A DNA stretch of 21,743 nt from Jimgerdemannia flammicorona (Eukaryota; Mucoromycota; Endogonomycetes; Endogonales; Endogonaceae). The notes under the pieces are model-generated. The model was not told where the DNA came from. It did no database searches and saw only the letters and a list, made by a program, of their open reading frames with translations. The stretch spans positions 1-21,743 of the forward strand of contig RBNI01001590.1 of the NCBI GenBank assembly GCA_003990745.1, given 5' to 3'. Both the position numbers and the translations under genes were made by a program. Position 1 is the stretch's first letter. Each line of letters starts with the position of its first letter. Shown here in pieces: positions 10,797 through 18,662 of this stretch.

Positions 10797-10849
10797 GACA
10801 GCTGCTGTCTGGCAGACAGCCACTGTCCAGGAGACAGCCACTGTTCACA
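10797..10849 (-). promoter_or_regulatory. U3 repeat cluster with palindrome, 3' LTR
   Basis: GACAGCTGCTGTC forms an inverted repeat (GACAG, CTG, CTGTC). It is followed by two direct copies of AGACAGCCACTGT separated by CCAGG. The cluster lies upstream of the TATA-like box and is conserved in the other LTR at 19569-19618. It could bind a transcription factor; that role is inferred. Confidence 0.45.
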
Positions 10850-10979
10850 TTATTCCCTTCTTTGGCTTATCTGATTATTTATACATTTTCTGCAGTAATG
10901 GTTGCTGGCTACTATGCTATGCTAATGTTCACATCACCTGGTTAGGTTTTGAGATTGCTATGTTTTGTGGTTTGTCACA

Positions 10980-10992
10980 TCAGCCCCCACTA
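10980..10992 (-). other. Polypurine tract
   Basis: Immediately upstream (minus strand) of the 3' LTR the sequence is AGTGGGGGCTGA, directly abutting TGTGACA. The position and G-run fit the plus-strand primer of an LTR retrotransposon. One pyrimidine pair (CT) interrupts the tract. Confidence 0.65.
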
Positions 10993-11018
10993 AAGGGTAG
11001 TCTGTTCCAGACTATCCT

Positions 11019-11540
11019 TTAGTCATCATTCCAATAAGCATAGGCATCTTCTGTATCTATGCCTGTTCCATCATCATCTCCTTCTATACCTGGGTCACTC
11101 CATTTCAGCTTTGGATCTTCTTCTTGTTCTTCAGAAAACAGGATATCTACTTGTTGAAGAATACTCTGAAAGGTGGTCTCATTCATCTGATAAATATCAT
11201 TGAGGTAGAAATGAGACTATACCAGGGCTCCAACATTTTGTTTGTACAAGGTGTAGATTTGTTTGACAGTTCTTGCTTCTCAGTGGGTTATGCTAGCTGG
11301 TCCTCCAATATATGGCTGTTCTTGAAGTAGTTGTCTGATATTGTAGAAGGCCTATAGGTGGTGAATCTGTAACAATCTTTGGGCAATGATAAGGTTCTCT
11401 TGATGCTTTTGAATCAACTGTATTGGGGTTCCTTCAAGTTGGTGGAACTAGGGCAAGGGAACTGGTAGGGTCTGGAAGGAGCTGAGTACCAATGTCTGGA
11501 GGCACTGATTGATCTTTTGGCTCCTGGTGTAAAGGGGAGA
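11019..11540 (-). pseudogene. C-terminal extension of Pol, about 150 residues, unknown
   Basis: After the GPY/F module the integrase frame fails and coding continues in other frames. A Pro-rich stretch (SVPPDIGTQLLPDPTSS) comes near 11510-11450. Then a long stretch in frame 2 runs from 11450 to a TAA at 11019-11021. It includes LIQKHQENLIIAQRLLQ, QLLQEQPYIGGPAS and QMNETTFQSILQQVDILF, and ends in an acidic tail GIDTEDAYAYWNDD. Internal stops (TAG, TAG, TGA, TAG) fit Gln or Arg codons. The stop lies about 40 bp before the 3' LTR, where Pol should end. It looks helical and acidic and does not resemble a chromodomain. Confidence 0.6.
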
Positions 11541-12565
11541 TATAGTTTGAGGTAATTGATATATACTGGTGTCCTCAGGGTTCATCCATCCATGCTTCTT
11601 AAATAGATGCTGGTTCCTCTGATGTTATATATAAGATAAGGTCCTTTCCATTTGGGTTCCAACTTGGCAGCAAAATTTGTTTCAATCATGCTTCTCCAGA
11701 CTAGTACTTGATCTCCAATCTTAATCTTCTAATCCTTCTGTTTTTGGTTATAGTACTTCTTTTGTCTTTCTTGGGCTTTGATAATCTGACCTTGGGCTTG
11801 ATTATGTAACTGTTCTGCCTTCTTGAGGAGATCTCCAAGATTCTCATAGTCAGTAGTTCTGGTTTCCTTGACAAACATCATTTCAAATAGCTTTTGTTTG
11901 GTGGAGGCAGCAGGGGTGTTCTGAATTTCCCATAGGATCTCAGGTAAACAGATGTTCCAATTGGTAGGATTGACTCAGGCAAGTCCTTTCTTAATGGTCT
12001 GGTTCATTCTTTCTGTCATGCCATTGATCTGAGGGTGATATAATGTAGTTCATTTGAGGTGGATCTTGTGAATTTGAGCATAACTTATGATTATGTTGTT
12101 GATGAATTCTGTATCTCAGTCAGAGATAAGTTCTTCTGGGGATCCATATCTGAGTGTGAGTCTATGGAGAAGGCCTACAATGGTTAAGACATCTGCAATT
12201 TCCATTGGGAATGCCTCAGGCCACTTGGTCAGATATTTCATGAATATAAGGATGTATTTGTCTCTTCTTAGTGTAACTGGTAGAGGTCCAACTACATCTA
12301 TTCCCCATCTCTGAAAGATGTGAGTGGGTGGGGGAATTGGTTGCAGAGAGACTTGATAGTTCTTCTTTTCTTGATACTTCTAGCAGGTGTCACATTTCTG
12401 AATGATGTCTCAGACTTGTATTCTGAGGTGGGGCCAATGTTGATATTGTTTTCAAATCTTGTCTTCTGTACTTGTCTGTCCTTGGTGGGCTTTCTGGTAT
12501 TTTTGTCAGATGAGATCTTCTTGTTCCTTGATGGTCACAGAGACTTCCTTTAGGATATAGTTCCT
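11541..12565 (-). pseudogene. Integrase (DD35E) with GPY/F module
   Basis: Frame 1 is used. The zinc-binding N-terminus is seen as KAHQGQ and later QKCDTC; the expected first His appears as Tyr (QKYQ), which fits CAC to TAC. The core begins WGIDVVGPLP with the first Asp at 12296-12298. The second Asp is at 12119-12121 (ISD, then a TGA at 12116-12118, then DTEFINN). The Glu is at 12011-12013 in YHPQINGMTERMNQ. There are 35 residues between the second Asp and the Glu. The GPY/F module is KWKGPYLIYNI, near 11650. At least nine in-frame stops are present, mostly TGA where Arg fits. The frame differs from RNase H by one base, with the shift near 12565. The protein would insert the cDNA into the genome. 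Confidence 0.9.
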
Positions 12566-14030
12566 CAGAACACCCTTCTTCTGGTTTATTGAGACTGGCA
12601 GAAAAGTACATCAACATTGTTGTGAGCTTTCCCTGCTTTGTGAATGATGGTGATTTTGTAATTCTGAAGGATAAGGATCCAGCAGGCTAGGATTCTGACA
12701 GATTCCTTATGGTTGAATAACTATTTGAGAGTTGCATAGTCTGTGATCAGGGTGAACCTTTTTCCAATAAGATAATGCTTGAACAAGGTGACTGCCCATA
12801 TGACTGCAAGACATTCCAGTTTGGTGCTACCATAGTTTATCTGCTGCTGATTGGTAGCTCTGCTTGCATAGGCTATCACATGGTGCCATTGATTGGGTCC
12901 TTCTTGGACTAGGACTGCCCTAAGGCCATCTTTAGAAGCATCTGTATACAAGATGAATGGCTTCTGTAGATTGGGGCACACAAGGATTGATACTGTAGTT
13001 ATGCAGTTCTTGAGTTCTTTGAAGACTTTTTCCTGTAATTCTGTCCATTTAAATGGCACTCCTTTCTTGAGAAGAATTCGGATTGGGGCAGCAATTTGGG
13101 CAAAGTCCTTGATAAACCTTTTGTAGTAGGACACTAGCATCAGGAATGATAGTGTTTCCTTTGAGGTCTTGGGTACTGGCCAATTGTTGATCTTCTTGGT
13201 TTTCTTTGGATCTGCATGGGTTCTTTCTTTCAAGACTATAAATCTAAGGAATTCATGTTTTTGTTTCCCAAAGTAACATTTATTTGCATTTAATCTCAAG
13301 TGGTTCTTGTGGGTGAGCTTGAAGAATTCCTCTAGATAGTGTAGGTATTCTTTGAAGTTTGCTGAATAGATGTTGGAATCATCTATATATACAATCAGGC
13401 AGTGGTGGATCAAGGGGGCATAGACTGAATTCGTCATCCTCTGAAAGGTGGGGGGTGAATTGCAAAGTCCAAAGGGCATTTGGAGGTACTTAAACAGTTT
13501 TTCTAGAGCAAGAAAGGCTGTCTTTTGAATGTCTTTGGAGTCCATGGAGATTTCATAGAAACCTGCAAAGAGGTCCATACTGCTGAAGTATCTGACATCT
13601 TGTAACTAATCCAAAAGATCATCAATTCTGGGCAAAGGATAGGCATCCTTTTCAGTAACTGAATTGAGTTTTCTGTAATCCACACAGAGTCTCCATCCCC
13701 CTTTCTTTAGTACAATAAGTATAGAGCTAGCCCAGGGGCTGGTAGAGGGTCAGATAACTCCATTGTCTAGGAGTTCTTAAATGTGCTCCTTTTCAAATGT
13801 TTTCAAGTGATGAGGTATTCTATAGGGTTTCTGCCAGATGAGTGTTGCATTTTCTGTATTTATGCTATGGTGATATGATGGATTGTATAGTAGGTTGCCA
13901 TAATCAGTGATGAAGATATCTTGATATTTGTTGAGAAGTTCTACTAGTTGTTGCTGTTGTTGGGGTGTCAATTCTTCTCCAATGTTGGTGGAAGGCTTCA
14001 CTGTCTCCTGGGTCACAGAGGGGCATTTCC
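12566..14030 (-). pseudogene. Reverse transcriptase and RNase H
   Basis: Frame 0. The N-terminal part reads ELTPQQQQQLVELLNKYQD and continues to PYRIPHHLKTFEKEHI. RT blocks follow: [68 protein letters not shown] and the catalytic YIDD at 13378-13389. The connection reads WPVPKTSKETLSFLMLVSYY. RNase H follows with YTDASKDG (Asp at 12940-12942), STKLECLAVIWA, TDYATLK and HNNVDVL. Stops at 13777-13779 (TAA), 13750-13752 (TGA), 13606-13608 (TAG) and 12721-12723 (TAG) fit lost CAA, CGA, CAG and CAG codons. The longest uninterrupted piece is 12721-13578. Catalytic residues remain, but the protein cannot be made whole. Confidence 0.95.
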
Positions 14031-14400
14031 TTTCTTCTGAGACCTTTTGCTGTTTCCCAATAGGTTTAGTTCATAAACTTCTCTATGAGTTTGATTGAGA
14101 AAAGGCACCAGATGTCCTATGATGATTCCTTTTGGCAGAATGATGGTTTCCCAACTTTGGTTGGTTGCTCAGGAGTGTACTGGGTTCATTTTGTCAGGGA
14201 ATGTATGTCCCTCTATGTCCAGGTGGGGAATATCTTTCTTGGGTTCAAATAAAAGGTTTCTGGGGTTGGGTGGTACAAAGATTTCGAAGGTGATTTGTTC
14301 TCCAGGCTCCAGGATAAGATTCTTGTGTAGTCTGATTGGTTGCCAGTACACTTGCTGGGGAACATTCCTCTTGAGGTGGTTGACTTGAAGGAGGTATACT
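14031..14400 (-). pseudogene. Pol linker between dUTPase and RT
   Basis: Frame 2 continues from the dUTPase. It reads GVYLLQVNHLKRNVPQQVYW, then LILEPGEQITFEIFVPPNP and DIPHLDIEGHTFPDKMNPVH, then a TGA near 14175, then ETIILPKGIIIGHLVPFLNQ. The last block resembles the beta-strand segment that precedes RT in many gypsy Pols. Between about 14080 and 14030 the reading returns to frame 0 (KVSEERKCPSVTQE), so a one-base indel lies in or near the A-rich run there. It offsets the earlier shift near 14580. Confidence 0.6.
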
Positions 14401-14979
14401 CCCTTCTTGTCTGAACTTCCAAATCCTTTGGCTTGTCTTGTCCCTTCAGTCAATTCAGAGGCTTCTTATAATTATGGAATCTTGACCTTCATGAAGACTG
14501 CTTGGGCAATCTTCTGTCCTCTAATGATTCGGTGCCATTCTGTGCTACTGTTGTGAAGAATGACCTTGATTTCGCCTATACATATATCCTGGGTCAATAG
14601 TTCCTCCTTCTACAGTTATTCCTTGTCTGGTAAGTCCAGACCTTGAGGTCAGTTGGATGTAAGCTCCTTGAGGTAGCTGTATGGCTAATTCAGTTCTAAT
14701 CATGAAGGTTTTTCCAGGCTTGATAGATTTGTCCTCCAGACTGTGAAGATCATACCCTATATCTTCTGGGTGGGCTTTGGTCAGGGGTTTGGCCTTGGGG
14801 TGCAGCAGGGCATACTGGGCAATATTCTTGCTGAGTTCAGGCTTTTCTAAGACTGAAGCTCCACTAGCAGAGAGCCTCCAAGCTCTAAGATTGAGGTGTG
14901 GCCATCTGGCTCCAGTAGAGGAGTCTTGGAGATAGTTGATTCCCCTTCTTCCTGTAGGGTCAAGGGCTTCCATGAAGTT
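14401..14979 (-). pseudogene. dUTPase domain of Pol (trimeric type), frameshifted
   Basis: All five motifs of the homotrimeric dUTPase family are readable. Motif 1 is PEDIGYDLHS (about 14745-14775). Motif 2 is YIQLTSRSGLT (14632-14660). Motif 3 is VEGGTIDPGY in frame 0 and then IGEIKVIL in frame 2 (14560-14612). Motif 4 is GQKIAQAV (14500-14520). Motif 5 is TRQAKGFGSSD (14409-14442). One or four extra bases in the TATATGTATA run near 14580 split motif 3. Two TAA codons at 14466-14468 and 14472-14474 fit lost Gln codons. About 60 residues of unassigned sequence (from MEALDPTGRRG) precede it. The enzyme would hydrolyse dUTP to dUMP and limit uracil in the cDNA. Its place between protease and RT is unusual. 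Confidence 0.9.
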
Positions 14980-16107
14980 GGTGGCATCTTCTGCCCACCC
15001 TTGGCAGGTTGTATGTCTGATGAGAGCTAGGATATCTTCTCCTAAGTTATAGATCTTGAGGGTCTTTCTTCCTGGCTTTTTGGTCTGGCTATTTCAGATC
15101 TGGCTTTGGTTATCTCCTCTCTTCAAAGTATGAACTACAACATTATGACTAAGATGGATCTTCTGATGTCTGCAGTCTCAGCAGTCTGGGTGTCTTCTAT
15201 GGTTGCAGTATTCTATTGCTTGGAAATGATGTTTCTGGCTATTGATCTCTTGTTGTCTTGGGAATCAGTACCCATCTTAGTCATAGGTGGATGGAAGAGT
15301 GGATAAGGGATATATTTCTGTCTGGGTGAAGAAGTCTTGTCCCCTGAATCGGCTTTGCAACTTAGTGGTAACTTCTTGGAAGGTAGTTAACTGTGCAAGT
15401 GTATTTGGGGGTTCTGGTCTCTGGCATCTCTGTCTCTCCTGTTGGTCTAGTAAATGGCACTGATAGCAGTAGTCTTGAGGAGAGTGGAAGACCATTTGGT
15501 GTAGACATCTTTCTAGCCAAAAAGTCTTTTCTTAGTAAGTTTCCTTCTTGGGGATAATAGTGATTATACTGGGTCCTTCTTCTGTATTCCAAGGGTCATT
15601 GTCTTCAGGTGGTGTCCAGCAAGAGTCATCCCAGGGAATGAGTTCTGAGACCTCTTCTTCTTCAGGTACTTCTTGTTTGGGAACTTCTTGGTCAGAAGTT
15701 TTTTCTTCCTTAGATAATTCTCGACCCCAAATTGCTTGTACTTCTGCAGCTTCAGTTGCAGGTGTTTCTGGAATATGTCTGCATTTCTTCTTCTTCTTTC
15801 TGCATTCTGGGCAGGCTGTACCAGGCAATTTCCTTGTTCCCATAATCTTGGAGGAGTGCTCAGGACACTTGTATCTCTTGAGGCAGATAGGGCATCCTTT
15901 GGCTTCTCCTACAATAGCTCCAATAGTGATAGAGATGGTGTTTTTAGTCCACACATTGTCTTCTGGTCTATCATCCACCAGGTTAATTCAGGGATTGAGT
16001 CTGGGGTCATTTCTATCTTCAGATTCTTCTTCCTCTTCTGTAGTAGATTTCTCACTACTGGCATATTATTCCTGAATAGTGACCTTCCTCTTCTTCTTTG
16101 ATTACTC
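14980..16107 (-). pseudogene. Cys/His-rich module between protease and dUTPase
   Basis: Frame 0 continues from the protease to the dUTPase. After an acidic Ser/Glu stretch (ESEDRNDP) it shows CPICLKRYKCPEH (about 15855-15893) and CPECRKKKKKCRH (about 15776-15815). Each is a CxxC pair followed by Cys and His. A Glu/Pro-rich spacer follows (VPKQEVPEEEEVSELIPW, then WTPPEDNDPW). Next come CYQCHLLDQQERQRC (about 15435-15470) and CNHRRHPDC, stop, DCRHQKIH (about 15155-15205). Stops at 15532 (TAA), 15277 (TAA), then TGA near 15268, 15160 and 15094 fit Gln or Arg codons. The spacing suggests two or more zinc-binding sites. I do not recognise the fold and know no equivalent at this place in Ty3/gypsy Pol. 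Confidence 0.65.
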
Positions 16108-16578
16108 ATAGCTAGTAACCTTAACTCTGTACTTCTTGCCTCGGTAGTCAAACTTGAGTACTTATTAATCAATATCAATGACTGCATTCATTTCCTTCAT
16201 CCAGTTGGTGCTAAGAATCATATCATAGGTGACAGCTTCTGTAACAACAGCCTTCAGGATGGAAAACTTGATGTGTCCAAGGGAGATGGTGATATTTTGT
16301 ACTTCTCCAAGGGGTTGAGTTTGAGCTCCATCTGCTACTATGATGCTGAAATTGGATGGTCCATCAATGGGCCATTGGAGGGTGTCCAGGAATCATTTGG
16401 CAATGATACAGATAGCTGCTCCTGTGTCTATGAGGATTTTTGCCTTTTGTCCTCCAATATCTCCATGTAGGTAGGTACTGACATATCTTTCAGCTGTCTG
16501 GATGGGGATGAGAGCTGATTCCTGCTGTGGGATTGGAACTTGGCCAGTGCTAGACCTGGTTGTTCTCAATAGTTTGTT
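16108..16578 (-). pseudogene. Aspartic protease (retropepsin)
   Basis: In frame 0 the order is RYVSTYLHGDIGGQKAKI, the active site LIDTGAAICII (Asp at 16426-16428), then VADGAQTQPLGEV, ITISLGHIKFSI and finally YDMILSTNWM, the usual second block of gypsy proteases. Length and order fit the family. Stops at 16576-16578 (TAA), near 16394 (TGA), two adjacent TAA near 16170 and a TAA at 16106-16108 fit Gln or Arg codons. The stop at 16576 just before the protease could instead be an original Gag stop that was read through; one copy cannot decide. It would process the polyprotein in the particle. Confidence 0.92.
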
Positions 16579-18516
16579 TTACACTCCAGCTGGTATCAGT
16601 TGCAGGAACTGCAGGAGAGAGACTTCCATCTTGGCCTCCTGGATCTTCTGCCAGGCTTTATTGTAGATATCTCTAGGCATGGTCTTTGGGGTGTACTTTT
16701 TCTTAGGCTTTGGGGCAACAGGTTCCCATTCTTCTTGTTCTATTTCTTCATCTTCTGGTGGCAACTCATTTGTCTTGGAGACAAAAGGTGAGGGGGTTCG
16801 AGAAGGTATTTCTACTTATTCTTCTTCATATTCTTCATCTTCCTCTTGGATGATTCTTCTGCTAATATTCCTGGATTGTCTTCCTACAGGTCTCTTTCTT
16901 TTCTCTGCTGGATAGACTGTTTTCCAAGTGATAACCTTGGTATGGTACAAGTCCAGGTCACTGTAGTCTTCACTGTTGCTTGTCTCCTCAAAATCTTCAA
17001 CAGAGTGAGCTTCAGTCTTTTTGTACTGGGTGTCATTCCTTTGGTTTGATGATTCTGAGTCTCTTTGGTTACTTTTTTTGTTATCACATTCAGTAGCATA
17101 GTGTTCAAATTGTCCATAGTGGAAGCATTGGACTTAGGCTCTGTCTTGGATAAGATATCTTCTTTCTTCTTACTGGTAATTCCTGTTATCTCTTGGTGGA
17201 TAACCTTGGCTTCTCTGTGGTGGGTATCCTCTGTTATCTTGGTAGCCCTGATTTTCACATAGAGTAAGTTTTTTGATCTGTCCAATCAATCAGTCCAACT
17301 TGGAGCTGAGGTCTTGGATTTTGCTTCTGTTCTTCTTTCTTTCCTTGGCTGGCCTTCTTTCTTCAGATCTTTCTTATCCTTAAAGGAGTCCTTATAGGGC
17401 TTTGACCAAGATGTCTTCTTTATCTTCTTTCTTATCATGATCACTCTAAGTAGTTCCTTGTCTGACATCAAAGAATCCTTGAGCTGCATCTACTTACTCT
17501 TCAGACCTTTTGATACCTAGAGTGCAGATATGCTGGGCAATGTTTGAGAGAATTCCATTCATGAAGGTCATTGGACCTATGATGTCCTGGTTCGTGGCAT
17601 TGAACCTGGCAGCATGCATTCTCTTCTGGATTCTTGTAAAGAAGGCTTTGGGTAATTCTCTAAGATTCATCTTCATTCCCATAATGGATTCTTGGGCCTT
17701 GTGGTAGGTTTCATTTCCTGCATACTTTTCAATGAGCCAGTGGACCATGACCACATATTCTAGCTCACAAGACATTGCTGCTTATATCTGTCTCACTAGT
17801 TCTGAATCTAGATTATTTGCTGTTTAGTAGAAAATTCCTCTGGCTGGTTCTCTGAGCTGAGCCTTGTAGATGGCAATTTTTCTTTCATCAGAGAGATTTC
17901 TCAAGGCTGTGATTCCTTCAATTCCATCAAGGAATTCTCTGGGGTCTTCCTCTGGATATTCTGCAAAGGTTGGCAATAAGGTGGTCATTTCATCATCACT
18001 TTCTTCTGATTCTGGTTCGGGTTTAGATTCTGATTCTGATTCACTTTCTGAACTATTACTGGAGATGAGGGTGCTTGGATATCTTGAGGATGGTGTTCTG
18101 GGTCTTCGATGAAGTGGAATAAGCCTAGGTATTCTTATAGAAGCTACTTCCAACTCTGCAAGAGGTTGTGGTAAAGGTTCTATTGGTGAGATTGGTGGAA
18201 CTGGTGTGGGGTATCTGGCTGTAAGGTCTTGGGTTTGTGTGATAAGATCTTCTAGTTCTTGTGCAAGTTCTTCAAAGTTTCTAGCAGGGCTGCCTATATT
18301 GTCTGGTTGATCTGGTTGGGAATTTCAGGCTGTACTGCCTTCTGGTTGGGAACCTTCTGATGCTGGGTAGTTGGCAAGTCTTGAGGTGATTACTTCTCTT
18401 CCTGTCCAGATGCTGGTGATAACTAGTTCTCCTGTAGTGGCAGAGATTGGTGTTGTATCAAATGTATCCAGTTTGACTGTAAGTTCTTGTGAGCTGAAAA
18501 GTTATGTCAATTTTGA
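16579..18516 (-). pseudogene. Gag with CCHC zinc knuckle
   Basis: Frame 0 runs from just after the primer site. The N-terminal third is Pro-rich (PVPPISPIEPLPQPLAELE) and then Ser/Glu-repetitive (SESESESESKPEPESEESDD near 18040). The capsid-like helical part at 17494-17905 includes YPEEDPREFLDGIEGI, MVHWLIEKYAGNETY and LRELPKAFFTRIQKRMH. A Lys/Arg-rich part follows. Then comes the zinc knuckle at 17086-17127, CFHYGQFEHYATEC, where the second Cys is Tyr (TAT at 17116-17118). An acidic tail (QEEDEEYEEE, PPEDEEIEQEEWEP) leads to the protease. Stops include 18502, 18325, 17824, 17782, 17494 and 17446. No in-frame ATG precedes the N-terminal part, so the start is unknown and may itself have mutated. 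Confidence 0.88.
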
Positions 18517-18520
18517 AATC

Positions 18521-18538
18521 TTCCCAGTTGAGCCCCCA
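18521..18538 (-). promoter_or_regulatory. Primer-binding site, tRNA-Pro type
   Basis: The minus strand reads TGGGGGCTCAACTGGGA, starting two bases after the 5' LTR end. Its complement TCCCAGTTGAGCCCCCA fits the last 17 bases of a tRNA. It has CCA, discriminator C, a 3' acceptor strand TTGAGCC and a T-stem strand CCCAG. A GGCTC start with C73 is typical of eukaryotic tRNA-Pro. The tRNA identity is inferred from remembered tRNA sequences. Confidence 0.8.
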
Positions 18539-18662
18539 AATGTAATGTGCCTGGCTCAATGGAGACAAATTACAAGGTTGGGGGGTTGATGTAGTTTGGC
18601 TTGAGCCCCCAGTTACTTTGTTAAAAGCAATAAGATGTTCTTGGTGTTTAGTGGTATAATAG

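Larger units (their letters stand above)
9785..10979 (-). repeat. 3' LTR (left copy)
   Basis: 1195 bp, aligned along its whole length with 18541-19751. On the minus strand it begins TGTGACAAACC and ends GTTACA, so it has the usual TG...CA ends. It differs from the right copy by two indels (4 bp near 10268 and 12 bp near 10365), which account exactly for the 16-bp length difference. The many substitutions are mostly transitions. It contains a TATA-like box, a U3 repeat cluster, a sense-strand open frame and, on the plus strand, about eight CTGGGAA words spaced 30-60 bp apart. Confidence 0.95.

Noticed and set aside
11019..11540. Chromodomain at the Pol C-terminus
   Set aside because: No aromatic cage pattern or typical chromodomain order could be read in any of the three minus-strand frames; a weak one hidden by mutation cannot be fully excluded.
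14560..14600. Programmed frameshift inside dUTPase
   Set aside because: The site is a TA-rich run without a recognisable slippery heptamer, it splits a catalytic motif, and the copy is otherwise full of mutations. An indel is simpler.
15548..16101. Plus-strand open frames of 175 and 121 codons
   Set aside because: They are antisense to the Cys/His-rich module and protease frame and owe their Ser/Phe-rich composition to the Glu/Lys-rich sense strand.
16884..17489. Minus-strand open frames 16884-17285 and 17286-17489 as Gag pieces
   Set aside because: They lie in other frames. The zinc knuckle and the continuation of the capsid part read in frame 0; these are shadow frames of purine-rich sequence.
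11019..18516. A variant genetic code with TAA/TAG read as glutamine
   Set aside because: Stops at Gln positions alone would allow it, but TGA at Arg-compatible positions, stops where Trp fits in the Plavaka gene and the Cys-to-Tyr change in the zinc knuckle are all better explained by C-to-T and G-to-A mutation.
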